Assembly: GCA_945860295.1 (NCBI GenBank)
Contig: CAMAQH010000004.1
Span: 62,001 to 126,000, forward strand
Origin: Prosthecobacter debontii
Lineage (GTDB): Bacteria; Verrucomicrobiota; Verrucomicrobiia; Verrucomicrobiales; Verrucomicrobiaceae
Direction of reading: 5' to 3'
Length of the DNA stretch: 64,000 nucleotides
Each line of letters starts with the position of its first letter. The first letter of the stretch is position 1. Under the pieces are notes generated by a model. It was not told the DNA's origin. It made no database searches and saw only the letters and a program-made list of their open reading frames with translations. This document shows positions 44,876 through 53,738 of this stretch, in pieces. Both the position numbers and the translations under genes were made by a program.

Positions 44876-46234
44876 CTACACTGCGCGCTCCAGCTTCTCA
44901 TCAATGCGGGCCACGAGGGTGTCGAGCAGCTCGCTGTTGCCAAAGCGCTCGACGACGCCAGCGAGGAAGCCTTCGATAATGAGCTTGCGGGAGTCGATGT
45001 CGCTGATGCCGCGGGCTTTGAGGTAGAAGAGTTCTTCATCACTGATCGGACCACAGGTCGCACCGTGGCTGCACTTCACCTGATCGGCATTGATTTCGAG
45101 CCCGGGGAGCGATGTGGCCTCGGCTTCATTGCTATTCAGTAGGTTCCGGCAAGTCTGATAGGCATCTGTATAATGCGCGCCTTCATCGACGATGATGAGG
45201 CCGCTGAAAATGCTGCGCGAGGTGCCGTAGAGTGCGTTTTTGTAAAGCAGATCGCTGGTGGCGTGTGGCGCCTTATGACGCTGAAGCGTGCGCTGATCGA
45301 CGATTTGATCGCCAATAGGCAACGAGACGCTAAGCATGTCACTGCGGGCACCCTGGCCCACGAGATCGCTCACGCTTTCGCTACGGCTAAAGGAAGCGCC
45401 GAGCTGCACCTGGAAGCTTTTCACGCTGGCATCACGACCCGCAGTGATGCTGGAAAGATGCAGCGCCTGGGCGTCATCGGCCAGTTCCTGGCAGGCCGCA
45501 TAAGTGATCTTGCTGCCCGTGCCACCGACGAGATCGGCGATGGCAATGCTGAGTCCGCCTTCACCCGCGAGACTGCAGTAATGATCGACGACGCTGACCT
45601 CAGAATTGTCGCCTGTGACAATGAGCGTGTGCGGGAAGATCGCCGCGTGATCACCGACGACCCAATGGAAGACTTCGACAGGTTTTTTGATCACGACATT
45701 CTTTGGCACGATGATGACCGTGCCCGCCTTCACATGAGCGAGATGCAGCGCCGCAAATTTGCTGGAACCAAGTGCCTGCTCGCCCTTCATGAAATGCTGC
45801 TGGAGTCCATCGCCATGCGTTTGCAGTGCCTCAGCAAAACTGACACAAACAACGCCCGCAGAAAGGCCCGTCGTGTCGGACTCGACCAGCGTGTCATTCA
45901 CGAAGACAAAGCGTGCCGCACGTTCCTCGAGACCTTTCGTAGCAGCAAGAGCGGCCTGGATGTTTGCAGGAGTCGGCGCGGCAGCAGGCGAGTGATCAGA
46001 AAGCTCGATCTTCTTTGCGTTGGAGTAACGCCAGTGCTCGTCCTTCAGGCCTGGCAGCGGCAGAGATTGAAATTCAGTCCATGCGGCTTCAGAACGGGTA
46101 TGAAACCAGCCGGACGCCGAGGATTCGTCGCGGGTTGGGGCGATGAGGAGGAGACCAGAAGGGGAGGGAGATTCGAGAGTTTGAGACACAGTAAAGGATG
46201 TGTTTATGGAGACAGGAGCAGGGACGGCGGACAT
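44876..46234 (-). CDS. sufD: Fe-S cluster assembly protein SufD
   Basis: From ATG 46234 the protein is 452 residues; a longer frame to 46294 overlaps the end of sufB. It has the SufB/SufD beta-helix core with repeated short strands and the C-terminal family pattern VKCSHGATCGPISDEELFYL followed by RGISDIDSRKLIIEGFL, typical of SufD. With SufB and SufC it forms the cytoplasmic SufBC2D scaffold for building Fe-S clusters. No sufS or sufE/sufU is in the window. The gene lies 28 bases after sufB. Confidence 0.93.
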   Translation of the reverse strand: MSAVPAPVSINTSFTVSQTLESPSPSGLLLIAPTRDESSASGWFHTRSEAAWTEFQSLPLPGLKDEHWRYSNAKKIELSDHSPAAAPTPANIQAALAATKGLEERAARFVFVNDTLVESDTTGLSAGVVCVSFAEALQTHGDGLQQHFMKGEQALGSSKFAALHLAHVKAGTVIIVPKNVVIKKPVEVFHWVVGDHAAIFPHTLIVTGDNSEVSVVDHYCSLAGEGGLSIAIADLVGGTGSKITYAACQELADDAQALHLSSITAGRDASVKSFQVQLGASFSRSESVSDLVGQGARSDMLSVSLPIGDQIVDQRTLQRHKAPHATSDLLYKNALYGTSRSIFSGLIIVDEGAHYTDAYQTCRNLLNSNEAEATSLPGLEINADQVKCSHGATCGPISDEELFYLKARGISDIDSRKLIIEGFLAGVVERFGNSELLDTLVARIDEKLERAV

Positions 46235-46262
46235 GGAGGACGATGAATGATGGCGTTCTTGC

Positions 46263-47681
46263 TCAGCCGACGCTGTCTTCCATCTCCAGATCAATGAGGC
46301 GCTTCAATTCGACGCTGTATTCCATCGGGAATTCCTTCACGAGGTCGTTGATGAAGCCATTCACGCTCAGGCTCATGGCTTCGGCTTCGGTGAGGCCGCG
46401 CTGCATGAGGTAGAAGATTTGGTCGGCGCTGACTTGGCTGACGCTGGCTTCGTGCTGAGTCGCGTGCTGATTGCCGCGCACGGAGATGGCGGGATAGGTG
46501 TCGGTGCGGCTGCTGGAATTGATGAGCAGGGCGTCACACTCGGTGTTGTTTTTGCAGCCTTTGAGGTGCTTGGGAATGTGCACGAGTCCGCGATAGGTGG
46601 CGCGGCCTTCGCCGATGGAGATGGATTTGCTGATGACGTTGCTGGTGGTGTCATCGGCGGCGTGGACCATCTTGGCGCCAGTGTCCTGATGCTGGCCGCT
46701 GTTGGCCAAAGCGATGCTGATGACTTCACCACGGGCGCGCTTGCCTTTCATGATGACGCCAGGGTATTTCATGGTGAGCCGGCTGCCGATGTTGCAGTCG
46801 ATCCAGCGCACTTCGGCGTCTTCCATGGCGATGCCGCGTTTGGTGACGAGGTTGAAGACGTTGCTGCTCCAGTTCTGCACGGTGACGTACTGGATCTTGG
46901 CGCCTTTGAGGGCGACGAGTTCGACGACGGCGCTGTGAAGCGTGGCGGTTTCAAACTTCGGCGCGGTGCAGCCTTCCATGTACATGACCTCACTGCCCTC
47001 ATCGCAGATGATGAGCGTGCGCTCGAACTGGCCGAACTGCTCGCTGTTGATGCGGAAGTAGGCCTGGAGCGGATGTTTCACCTTCACGCCAGGTGGCACG
47101 TAGATGAATGAGCCGCCGCTGAATACGGCGCTGTTGAGCGCGGAGAATTTGTTGTCGCCGGTCGGGATGACTTTGCCGAACCACTTCTTGAAGATCTCGG
47201 GATGCTCTTTGAGACCTTCACTGCTGTTCACAAAGATGACGCCCTGCTCGGCAACGGCGGCTTTGATGTTCGAGTAAGCGGCTTCGGAGTCGTATTGTGC
47301 CTCGACGCCGGAAAGAAATTTACGTTCCTGTTCAGGGATGCCGAGACGATCAAACGTCTTTTTGATGTCCTCCGGCACGTCGTCCCAGGAGCGCTTCGGC
47401 TTCTGGCCGTCGCTGAGGTAGTAGCGGAACTCGTCGAAGTGGATGTTCTCCAGATCCTTCGTGGCCCAATGCGTTGGCATCGGCTTGTCCTGGAAGATTT
47501 TGAGCGCCTTGTGACGGAACTCACGAACCCAATCCGGGTCATCCTTCACGTCGCTGATGTAATCGACGGTCTTCGACGTGATGCCGAAACCGGAGTCGAA
47601 CTTGTTGCGCTCGGGGAAGGTGAAATCGCCGATGTTATCGACCTTGATGTCGGAGATATCGTTGTCTGGGGCGGTGACCAT
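46263..47681 (-). CDS. sufB: Fe-S cluster assembly protein SufB
   Basis: The 472-residue protein matches SufB over its full length: the start has the segment [20 protein letters not shown], followed by the [17 protein letters not shown] strand, the conserved YTYPxxSxxG-type helix region and a C-terminal [20 protein letters not shown]. SufB provides the main site where the cluster is built in SufBC2D. It is separated from sufC by the PIN toxin pair and about 350 bases of apparently non-coding sequence, which is unusual. The short tandem repeat at 47709 lies directly upstream of its start. Confidence 0.95.
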   Translation of the reverse strand: MVTAPDNDISDIKVDNIGDFTFPERNKFDSGFGITSKTVDYISDVKDDPDWVREFRHKALKIFQDKPMPTHWATKDLENIHFDEFRYYLSDGQKPKRSWDDVPEDIKKTFDRLGIPEQERKFLSGVEAQYDSEAAYSNIKAAVAEQGVIFVNSSEGLKEHPEIFKKWFGKVIPTGDNKFSALNSAVFSGGSFIYVPPGVKVKHPLQAYFRINSEQFGQFERTLIICDEGSEVMYMEGCTAPKFETATLHSAVVELVALKGAKIQYVTVQNWSSNVFNLVTKRGIAMEDAEVRWIDCNIGSRLTMKYPGVIMKGKRARGEVISIALANSGQHQDTGAKMVHAADDTTSNVISKSISIGEGRATYRGLVHIPKHLKGCKNNTECDALLINSSSRTDTYPAISVRGNQHATQHEASVSQVSADQIFYLMQRGLTEAEAMSLSVNGFINDLVKEFPMEYSVELKRLIDLEMEDSVG

Positions 47682-47708
47682 AAAATTAGAGTTTTAAGTG
47701 TTTAGTTT

Positions 47709-47736
47709 TTAGTGATTAGTGATTAGTGATTAGTGA
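47709..47736. repeat. Four tandem copies of a heptamer
   Basis: TTAGTGA is repeated four times without change (47709-47736) between sufB and the antitoxin-like gene. Read on the minus strand each unit is TCACTAA, and the last one supplies the TAA stop of the antitoxin-like frame. The tract lies 28 bases upstream of the sufB start and is likely to vary in copy number by slippage. Confidence 0.8.
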
Positions 47737-47975
47737 GCAGTCGTAGGCGCGGGCGGATCTTCGCGGACAGAAAAGGACTCGATGGGAACTGACTGATAAG
47801 TTACCGCTCGGCGAACGATCGGGCGGTCGGCAAAGACCCAGCCTTCACGTTTGAGCTGCGCGCTTACTTCGCGCATGTGGGCGTTGAATTTAGTGTGATC
47901 GTAATCACAACTGGCAAAGATGGCTTCACGATTAGCGCGCACTTCGGCGACGATGGGATCTTCAATGGCATTCAT
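47730..47975 (-). CDS. Small antitoxin-like partner of the PIN toxin
   Basis: The 81-residue protein follows the PIN gene by 8 bases. Its first half (DPIVAEVRANREAIFASCDY, then DHTKFNAHMREV) is a short helical unit often seen next to PIN-domain genes of the YIET type. The second half (KREGWVFADRPIVRRAVTYQ) may be the toxin-binding arm. No DNA-binding domain is obvious. As a pair with the toxin it probably forms a small toxin-antitoxin module. The antitoxin role is inferred from size and position. Its stop lies in the heptamer repeat. Confidence 0.6.
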   Translation of the reverse strand: MNAIEDPIVAEVRANREAIFASCDYDHTKFNAHMREVSAQLKREGWVFADRPIVRRAVTYQSVPIESFSVREDPPAPTTAH

Positions 47976-47983
47976 GGTGGTGA

Positions 47984-48451
47984 TCAGATGAGTTCGTCAG
48001 GCGTACCGATGACCGGCGGAGTAAAACCTGCTTCCCGACAGGTTTCTTCGATGCGCCGAAGCATGTGCAGATTGTTTATGTGTGTGCAGTTCCAGGTAAG
48101 CAGAAAGTCCATCGTGTGAACTGCGGCAATGGCGATGTGATAAGCATCTGCTTCAGCTTTCTGCGGAAGACCAAGGCGGGCAATCAATCGCAAGGCGAGT
48201 GCATCGGATTCTGGAGTGTCTGCGAGAATGGAGATGCCTTTGAGGCTTTCCAGGCGCTTCGCCGCCATTTCCGCTTCGCCTCCGCGCGACTCCTCAATAA
48301 CATACGAAGAGATGAAGAGATCGAACTCCATCCGGCGGTGAGTCCAAAAATCACGAGTCGCTTCCTGATGCCCGGCGAGCACGACATCACGACTCGGCCG
48401 AGCTACGAGGTAGCTCGGGATGGTCGTTTCAATGTATACGGAAGGCTTCAT
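47984..48451 (-). CDS. PIN-domain protein, VapC-type toxin
   Basis: The 155-residue protein has the PIN fold with acidic catalytic positions: YIETTIPSYL at the start (Glu in place of the first Asp), YVIEESRGGEAE (about 53) and KAEADAYHIAIAAVH (about 103), ending with TWNCTHINN. The family are Mg2+-dependent RNases, many of which act as toxins that cut tRNA or rRNA. It sits on the same strand as, but inside, the suf operon between sufC and sufB, with the small partner gene 8 bases downstream. Insertion by transfer is likely. Confidence 0.82.
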   Translation of the reverse strand: MKPSVYIETTIPSYLVARPSRDVVLAGHQEATRDFWTHRRMEFDLFISSYVIEESRGGEAEMAAKRLESLKGISILADTPESDALALRLIARLGLPQKAEADAYHIAIAAVHTMDFLLTWNCTHINNLHMLRRIEETCREAGFTPPVIGTPDELI

Positions 48452-48795
48452 AAGTCAGAGTTGGCAGCCGAGTTTCAAATGCTTGGTCTTGGCGGCGAGG
48501 AGGTCGAGGAAGCGGGTGTAGTCGGCTATGTGAGGAATGATTGATTGGTGAATCGGATTTCAAGATGCAGGATGACCAACGATTTTTCTCACGGCTTCTG
48601 GATCACAGGAGAGTTCAAGAAAACCGCATTTCATACAGGCGCGAACTTCGATCTAAGTCGTAGATTTAGACGCAAGAAATCTGTGATTGTGCGGACGGAA
48701 GCTGCTGCTTTGCGGTCCAAGTCCGAGCATCAAATTTCCTGGCTCGAAAACCAAGTTACCACAGCGCAAACATGGAGTTTCACTTTGCATGAGTT
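48452..48795. other. Spacer between sufC and the PIN gene, no convincing gene
   Basis: Reading the minus strand, about 30 codons just before the PIN gene spell IIPHIADYTRFLDLL followed by KTKHLKLGCQL and a stop. This looks like the C-terminal tail of some lost gene but is not assigned. A plus-strand frame at 48545-48838 is open but has no protein-like features. The remaining sequence has lower order and no hairpins that stand out. It may be the left-over of the insertion that split the operon. Confidence 0.4.
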
Positions 48796-49554
48796 TTACG
48801 CCGCTTTCGCCAAAGGCTCCTCGACCACCCAGTCGTAGCCGCGTTCTTCGAGTTCGAGCGACAGCTCTTTACCGCCAGTTTTGACGATGCGGCCGTCTTT
48901 GAGGACGTGGACGATGTCGGGCTGGATGTAATTTAAGAGGCGCTGGTAGTGGGTGATGACGAGGAAGCCGCGGTTCTCGCTGCGCATGGCGTTCACGCCG
49001 CGGGAGACGATCTTGAGAGCGTCGATGTCGAGGCCGGAGTCGGTTTCATCGAGGATGGCGTATTTGGGTTCCAGCATCATGAGCTGGAGGATTTCGTTGC
49101 GCTTCTTTTCACCGCCGGAGAAGCCTTCGTTGACGCTGCGGCTTGTGAAGCTGCGGTCCATTTCCAGCTGATCCATGCGGGCATACATCTGTTTGTAAAA
49201 CTTCACTGCGTCAATGTCTTCACCCTTTGGCAGGCGGGCTTTGAGGGCTGCGCGGAGGAAGTTGGCGTTGCTGACGCCGGGGATTTCGTTTGGATACTGG
49301 AAGGCGAGAAAGAGGCCAGCGCGGCTGCGTGCATCGACGGCCATGTCATGAATGTTGACGCCATCGAGCAGGATCTCGCCGCTGGTGACTTCGTAGTCGC
49401 TGTGGCCACAGAGGACTTTACTCAACGTGCTTTTGCCAGAGCCGTTTGGCCCCATGATGGCGTGGATTTCACCTGGGTTGATGGTGAGATTGAGGCCTTT
49501 GAGGATTTCGCGGCCGGGGATCTGAGCGTGGAGGTCTTTGATGACGAGTGACAT
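48796..49554 (-). CDS. sufC: Fe-S assembly ATPase SufC
   Basis: The 252-residue ABC-type ATPase has Walker [10 protein letters not shown] (about residue 34), the SufC-typical signature [17 protein letters not shown] (about 145) and Walker [20 protein letters not shown]. It powers cluster assembly by the SufBC2D complex in the cytoplasm. It is the first suf gene after the Fur-like regulator (30-base gap) and is likely repressed by it. It is now split from sufB by a toxin module. Confidence 0.95.
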   Translation of the reverse strand: MSLVIKDLHAQIPGREILKGLNLTINPGEIHAIMGPNGSGKSTLSKVLCGHSDYEVTSGEILLDGVNIHDMAVDARSRAGLFLAFQYPNEIPGVSNANFLRAALKARLPKGEDIDAVKFYKQMYARMDQLEMDRSFTSRSVNEGFSGGEKKRNEILQLMMLEPKYAILDETDSGLDIDALKIVSRGVNAMRSENRGFLVITHYQRLLNYIQPDIVHVLKDGRIVKTGGKELSLELEERGYDWVVEEPLAKAA

Positions 49555-49584
49555 GTGGGGGAGGTGAAAATTTGAGATTTGAAA

Positions 49585-50037
49585 TCAGCGTGCGGCGCAG
49601 CCCGAACAGGTGCCGTGTATGGCGACGTCGAGTCGGGAGACTTTGGTGCCAGCGGGGAGATTCCAGAATTTGGAGGGGTCGAAGTCGGCGGCTGGGTGCG
49701 CATCGCTAACTTTGCCACAGGTCTCGCAGTGGAAATGGACGTGCTCGTGAAGATTAGCGCAGTAGCGGGACTGTCCACGCTCAAGCTGAACCTGCTTAAT
49801 GAGGCCAGCCGTGGTGAGGTGCTCCAGGCAGTTGTAAACCGTGGCTAGGGAGATGTGCGGCGAGCGGCTTTTTACCCGGTCCAAGATGTCGTAGGCCGTC
49901 GGGTGATCGGTGGAGGAGGCCAACACATCGAAGACTTCACGGCGGTGGGGCGTGAGCCGGACGTCGGAACCTAACACGGCGAGGCGGCAGTCCAAGCCCG
50001 AGGCTTTGGTCGGAGTGCGTGTGGTGGAGGGACTCAT
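49585..50037 (-). CDS. Fur-family metalloregulator
   Basis: The 150-residue protein has the Fur winged-helix domain (LTPHRREVFDVLASSTDHPT, about 29-48; ISLATVYNCLEHLTTAGLI, about 65-83). The metal-binding domain has HEHVHFHCETCGKV (about 98-111) and a second Cys pair in HGTCSGCAAR at the end, forming the structural zinc site. The subtype (Fur or PerR) cannot be decided; the operator form would suit PerR. A perfect 7-1-7 palindrome lies 13 bases upstream of its start, so it probably controls itself and the suf genes downstream. Such regulators act as the iron or peroxide switch of suf operons. Confidence 0.9.
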   Translation of the reverse strand: MSPSTTRTPTKASGLDCRLAVLGSDVRLTPHRREVFDVLASSTDHPTAYDILDRVKSRSPHISLATVYNCLEHLTTAGLIKQVQLERGQSRYCANLHEHVHFHCETCGKVSDAHPAADFDPSKFWNLPAGTKVSRLDVAIHGTCSGCAAR

Positions 50038-50049
50038 GAGTTTTTAGAA

Positions 50050-50064
50050 TTAGAATGATTCTAA
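50050..50064. promoter_or_regulatory. Perfect 7-1-7 palindrome, probable Fur/PerR box
   Basis: TTAGAATGATTCTAA is an exact palindrome around a central G and closely matches the PerR/Fur consensus form (TTATAATnATTATAA). It ends 27 bases and begins 13 bases upstream of the regulator start on the minus strand, where a repressor would block RNA polymerase. It also lies 104-118 bases upstream of the plus-strand cupin gene. Confidence 0.7.
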
Positions 50065-50167
50065 CTGCATTGAAAACACGGCCTTGGCAAGTGTGGATGC
50101 CGCTTCCATGAAAAAAGATCGTATTGGCAGGCGACGACCAAGCTTTCCTGATGCTAATCCTGCTGCC

Positions 50168-50644
50168 ATGACTCGAACCCAAACCGATGACCTCCCTTGG
50201 ACTGAGCAAAGCTCTCCGAAGGACAAATATGGCATCCTGCGCCGCAGTGTTTCCCAGGCGGCGGGTGGACAAAAGGACATCGGTACTTGGGCTGGCGGGC
50301 ATCCCTTTGATTTCGAAATCCACCGAGTCCTGCCAGGTAAGATCAATTTCCCTCACCATGAGCACTCGGCGCAATGGGAGGCCTATTACATTCTGTCCGG
50401 CACCGGCAGGGTGCGCACGCCAAAGGGTAAGGAAGCGATCAGCGCAGGAGATTACCTTGTCTTCCCGCCTGGGGAAGCGCATCAGCTCATCAACACAGGC
50501 TCAGAAGACCTTACCTATATCGTCATCGCCGACCATCCGCAGGCTGACGTGATCCACTATCCGGACTCAGGCAAATGGTTCATCAAGCCGCACAAAAAGA
50601 TCTTTGAGATGGCCGAGGTGCACTACTTCAAGGGGGAAGAATAA
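50168..50644 (+). CDS. Cupin-domain protein
   Basis: From ATG 50168 the protein is 158 residues; ATG 50108 in the same frame is an alternative, and neither has a clear ribosome-binding site. It is a single cupin barrel with the two motifs NFPHHEHSAQWEAYYILSGT (about 58-77) and GDYLVFPPGEAHQLINTG, giving His, His, Glu and His metal ligands. Cupins of this size are enzymes or metabolite-binding proteins; no substrate can be assigned. It is divergent from the Fur-like gene, and the palindrome lies in the shared upstream region. folA follows after 5 bases. Confidence 0.82.
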   Translation: MTRTQTDDLPWTEQSSPKDKYGILRRSVSQAAGGQKDIGTWAGGHPFDFEIHRVLPGKINFPHHEHSAQWEAYYILSGTGRVRTPKGKEAISAGDYLVFPPGEAHQLINTGSEDLTYIVIADHPQADVIHYPDSGKWFIKPHKKIFEMAEVHYFKGEE

Positions 50645-50649
50645 TCATC

Positions 50650-51114
50650 ATGCCAACCCTTATCGCCATCGTCGCCATGTCTAACAATCGTGTTATCGGA
50701 CGCGATGGAACTCTGCCCTGGCACTTCCCGGAGGATCTGAAGTTCTTCAAACGCACCACGCTCGGACATTCAATCCTCATGGGGCGCACGACCTTTGAAT
50801 CCATCGGTCGGCCTTTGCCAGGACGGCAAAACATCGTCCTGAGTCGCACGATGTTGCCTCGTGAAGGTATCACGGTCATTCGAGATGTCTCAGAGCTGGC
50901 GCAGCATTGCCCGGCAGACAGCACCGTTTTCGTCATCGGCGGAGCACAGGTCTATGGCGACCTACTGCCGCAATGCGCTGGGCTTTACCTCACCTGGATC
51001 GAGCAGCCGTATGAGGGCGATACCTTTCTGCCTGCCTTTGAGCATTTGTTCACGATGAAAGAAGTCATCGAAAAGACGGATGGTCTGGAGTTTCGCTACT
51101 ACGAGCGGAAGTAA
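50650..51114 (+). CDS. folA: Dihydrofolate reductase
   Basis: The 154-residue protein is a standard-length DHFR with the conserved LIAIVAMSNNRVIGRDGTLP, the substrate-binding WHFPEDLKFFKRTT (Glu at the active site), GRTTFESIGRPLPGR and VFVIGGAQVYGDLL. It reduces dihydrofolate with NADPH in the cytoplasm. It follows the cupin gene by 5 bases and is likely cotranscribed. No thymidylate synthase gene is adjacent. It converges on rplS, with a bidirectional hairpin between. Confidence 0.96.
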   Translation: MPTLIAIVAMSNNRVIGRDGTLPWHFPEDLKFFKRTTLGHSILMGRTTFESIGRPLPGRQNIVLSRTMLPREGITVIRDVSELAQHCPADSTVFVIGGAQVYGDLLPQCAGLYLTWIEQPYEGDTFLPAFEHLFTMKEVIEKTDGLEFRYYERK

Positions 51115-51130
51115 GCGCGGTCCCAGTGAC

Positions 51131-51165
51131 AAAAACAAAAAAGCCCAGTGGTGAGCCACTGAGCT
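51131..51165 (-). terminator. Rho-independent terminator of rplS
   Basis: AGCCCAGTGG (51142-51151) pairs with CCACTGAGCT (51156-51165) with one mismatch and a 4-base loop. Read on the minus strand the stem is followed by TTTTTTG and TTTTTG (51131-51141), a classic terminator 28 bases after the rplS stop. On the plus strand only GTTTT follows, so it may weakly end folA too. Confidence 0.85.
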
Positions 51166-51192
51166 GTTTTGGAAAATTTGAAAGGCGCTGAA

Positions 51193-51555
51193 TTAAGCAG
51201 CCACCACGCGAGCCACGTCCTTGACGGTGATGGCTTGCTTGCCCTTACGGCCACGAAGGTAGTGCAGGCGAGCGCGACGCACACGGCCAGACTTCGTGAC
51301 TTCGATCTGAGCGACCTTTGGGCTGTGCACAGGGAAGACACGCTCCACACCTTCTCCATAAGAGATCTTGCGGACCGTGAAAGCTTCGTTCAGGCCGCAG
51401 CCCTTGTGGGAAATGATAATGCCTGCAAAGATCTGGATACGTTCCTTGTCACCTTCGATGACTCGGGTATGCACTTTCACAGTGTCGCCGATCCTGAAAG
51501 GCGATACGTCCTTCTTGATTTGCTCGGCGTCAATTTTGTCGATGATGTTGCTCAT
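51193..51555 (-). CDS. rplS: 50S ribosomal protein L19
   Basis: The 120-residue protein is L19: [33 protein letters not shown], the basic [18 protein letters not shown] and the [14 protein letters not shown] end. It sits at the interface of the ribosomal subunits. It is transcribed alone here and ends at a strong hairpin; the trmD and rimM genes that often accompany it are not in this window. Confidence 0.97.
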   Translation of the reverse strand: MSNIIDKIDAEQIKKDVSPFRIGDTVKVHTRVIEGDKERIQIFAGIIISHKGCGLNEAFTVRKISYGEGVERVFPVHSPKVAQIEVTKSGRVRRARLHYLRGRKGKQAITVKDVARVVAA

Positions 51556-51697
51556 AAGATACAGTTTGTGTCCTGACCGCGAAGTTCCCGTGAGAGGCGA
51601 ACCGGATGAGGGGCGCGCATATTGGATGGGCTGGAGAGTTCCGCAACCACTTTTTCCAGCCTTGCTGACTGTGACGACCCCGGCGATAAGCAGCGCG

Positions 51698-52447
51698 ATG
51701 ATCGCCGACTATCTCCTCATCGACGTGGGCAACGGACGCACCAAGCTGGGCCTAGCCACCCGAGACACCATTTTGGACCGTCGGGACTGCCCAACTCGTG
51801 GTGTCACGCCTGCCCAAGTAAAGGAAGCCATCGCCGGATGGAATTTCCGCGCTGCCGTGCTTTGCAGCGTGGTGCCAGATGCCGTCGCGGCATTTCGGGA
51901 GGCGCTGACCGTGGAATTAATCGAGCTACGCCACGACACGCCGCTGGGCATCGGCATTCGCTACCCGAGTCCGGCCAGCATCGGCCCTGATCGACTCGCC
52001 AACGCCGTGGCGCTGGCTCATCTGCACGGAGCGCCAGGCATCGTGATCGACTTCGGCACCGCCGTCACTTTCGACATCCTTTCGGCTGATAAACACTACA
52101 TCGGCGGCGTCATCGCACCTGGGCTGCGCTTGATGACGGATTACCTTCATGAGCGCACCGCTCTGCTGCCACAAGTCGAATTGCAAGAGCCCGCCACCGC
52201 CATCGGCCAGTCCACCGTTGGCGCGATCCAAGCCGGGGCCGCCATCGGCTACCGAGGCATGATTCGCGGCATCTTAGAGGCTGTGCGAAAAGAACTGCCA
52301 CAGGGTGAAATCGCACACGTCGTGGCCACCGGTGGCGATGCCCAATGGATCATCTCCGGCATGGAGGAGCACATCCCAGTGGACCCAGATTTGACCTTGC
52401 ACGGGCTGCGTTTGGTGGGCAATCTCCGCGCCCCTTCTCATGCCTGA
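51698..52447 (+). CDS. coaX: Type III pantothenate kinase
   Basis: From ATG 51698 the protein is 249 residues; the longer frame from 51368 overlaps rplS and was not used. It belongs to the ASKHA-fold CoaX family with [13 protein letters not shown] (phosphate loop), [14 protein letters not shown] (pantothenate site) and [15 protein letters not shown]. It phosphorylates pantothenate, the first step of coenzyme A synthesis. Unlike CoaA it is not feedback-inhibited by CoA in the family. The end overlaps the ROK gene by 8 bases. Confidence 0.94.
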   Translation: MIADYLLIDVGNGRTKLGLATRDTILDRRDCPTRGVTPAQVKEAIAGWNFRAAVLCSVVPDAVAAFREALTVELIELRHDTPLGIGIRYPSPASIGPDRLANAVALAHLHGAPGIVIDFGTAVTFDILSADKHYIGGVIAPGLRLMTDYLHERTALLPQVELQEPATAIGQSTVGAIQAGAAIGYRGMIRGILEAVRKELPQGEIAHVVATGGDAQWIISGMEEHIPVDPDLTLHGLRLVGNLRAPSHA

Positions 52448-53384
52448 AAAATCCAGCACCTCTGTCGGAATCGATTTCGGCGGCACCTCGGTCAAGCTCG
52501 GCGTCTGCCGTGACGGCGAACTGCTCGCACTCGATACGCCCATCATCACCGCCGACTTCAACGGCCCAGCGGCGCTGATCACCGAGATGGCGGCGCGTGT
52601 GGCGAAACTCCGTGTGCAGCATCCCGAGATTGCCTCCATCGGCGTCGGGGTCCCTGGACTCGTCGATTTCGAGCATGGCTTTGTCCACATCCTCACAAAC
52701 GTTCCTGGCTGGAAACATGTGCCTTTGAAGGCCATCCTCAGTGAGAAGACCGGCCTGCCTGTGGTGGTCGAAAATGACGCCAACGCCATGGCTTATGCCG
52801 AATTCCGCTATGGAGCAGCGCGTGGGCTGAATAACATCGTTGCCCTGACCATGGGCACTGGCATTGGCGGCGGTTTGATTTTGAACGGCCAGATGTATCG
52901 CGGCAGCGGCTGCGCTGCCGGAGAGATCGGCCAGATGAGCATTCATTGCGATGGCAAAGCCGGTCATTACGGCAATCTCGGCGCGCTGGAAAAATACACC
53001 GGTAACCGAGAGATCGCCGAGCACGCCGTGCAGCGCTACGCCGAGGCTAACGTCATCAAGACCATCGAAGAATGCACGCCCAAGATGATCGCTGATGCTG
53101 CGAAAGCGGGTGACGATATAGCCCGCCAAATTTGGCAAGAGATCGCTGAATGGCTCGGCACAGCACTCGCCAGTATCGCTTGGCTGCTCAATCCTGATGC
53201 CTTCGTCATCGGTGGTGGTGTGGCCCAGGCGGGTGATCTCATCTTCGATCCTCTAAAGCGCAAAGTGCAGTCCATGCTCAGCACCGTCGTCTGGGAGCGC
53301 CTGCAAATCGTGCCCGCCAAATTCAGCAATGAAGCTGGCATCATCGGCAATGCCTCTTTGGCAGCCGATGCGATTAAGGCGTAA
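52440..53384 (+). CDS. ROK-family sugar kinase lacking the zinc Cys cluster
   Basis: The 314-residue protein has the ROK kinase fold with IDFGGTSVKLGVCRDGEL, the catalytic ENDANAMAYAEFRYGA and LTMGTGIGGGLI. The family zinc motif CxCGxxGCxE is replaced by GHYGNLGALE (about 180-189), with none of the three Cys left. Glucokinase or N-acetylmannosamine kinase activity is possible, but zinc-free ROK proteins can have altered specificity. The gene starts 8 bases before the coaX stop, so the two are coupled. Confidence 0.85.
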   Translation: MPEKSSTSVGIDFGGTSVKLGVCRDGELLALDTPIITADFNGPAALITEMAARVAKLRVQHPEIASIGVGVPGLVDFEHGFVHILTNVPGWKHVPLKAILSEKTGLPVVVENDANAMAYAEFRYGAARGLNNIVALTMGTGIGGGLILNGQMYRGSGCAAGEIGQMSIHCDGKAGHYGNLGALEKYTGNREIAEHAVQRYAEANVIKTIEECTPKMIADAAKAGDDIARQIWQEIAEWLGTALASIAWLLNPDAFVIGGGVAQAGDLIFDPLKRKVQSMLSTVVWERLQIVPAKFSNEAGIIGNASLAADAIKA

Positions 53385-53387
53385 GCC

Positions 53388-53738
53388 TCACTCTTGGCCA
53401 TCCACAGCCTTTGCTGCCTGGTCAAAGCGCAGCACATAACCCAGCAGCGCTTTCATGCGCCCGGTCTGCGTGAAGCGGACTGTGATGCACCATTTTTTCG
53501 ACAGATCATACATCGCCTGCACGCTATCGTTGCTGCGGTCAGCGCCTGATGGATTCACGCTCATGTGCAACTTCGGCGGCTCTTCACGCACGATTTTCTT
53601 TTTGTTAAACGTCTTTCGATACAGCTCGCTGACAAACAACAGCGCCGCCCTGCTTGCTGCTTCAGAAGCCAGATCACTCGCACTGCCATTTAGAGTCGTG
53701 CCCGTCGCTAGCAGCGTCACGATGTCTGGCTCACTCAT
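53388..53738 (-). CDS. C-terminal piece of a TamB-like gene, still open
   Basis: The 116-residue frame reads SEPDIVTLLATGTTLNGSAS and later KKWCITVRFTQTGRMKALLG and YVLRF. This is the pattern of the TamB (DUF490) C-terminal domain of the outer-membrane assembly module. In another frame the upstream codons give FVSSPPMSEPD, the usual approach to this domain, which shows the frame was once joined to the remnant at 53739-54415. A separate protein of this size is unlikely to work as TamB. It converges on the ROK gene with a 3-base gap. Confidence 0.55.
   Translation of the reverse strand: MSEPDIVTLLATGTTLNGSASDLASEAASRAALLFVSELYRKTFNKKKIVREEPPKLHMSVNPSGADRSNDSVQAMYDLSKKWCITVRFTQTGRMKALLGYVLRFDQAAKAVDGQE

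Noticed and set aside
45173-46246. Plus-strand open frame of 357 codons
   Set aside because: Antisense to sufD along its length. The translation has Arg/Asp-rich mirror composition with no recognisable family.
46419-47111. Plus-strand open frame of 230 codons
   Set aside because: Antisense to sufB. The Asp/Val/Gly-rich product is a mirror of the sufB codon pattern.
48545-48838. Plus-strand open frame of 97 codons in the suf spacer
   Set aside because: Overlaps the 3' end of sufC, lacks a ribosome-binding site and shows no protein-like pattern.
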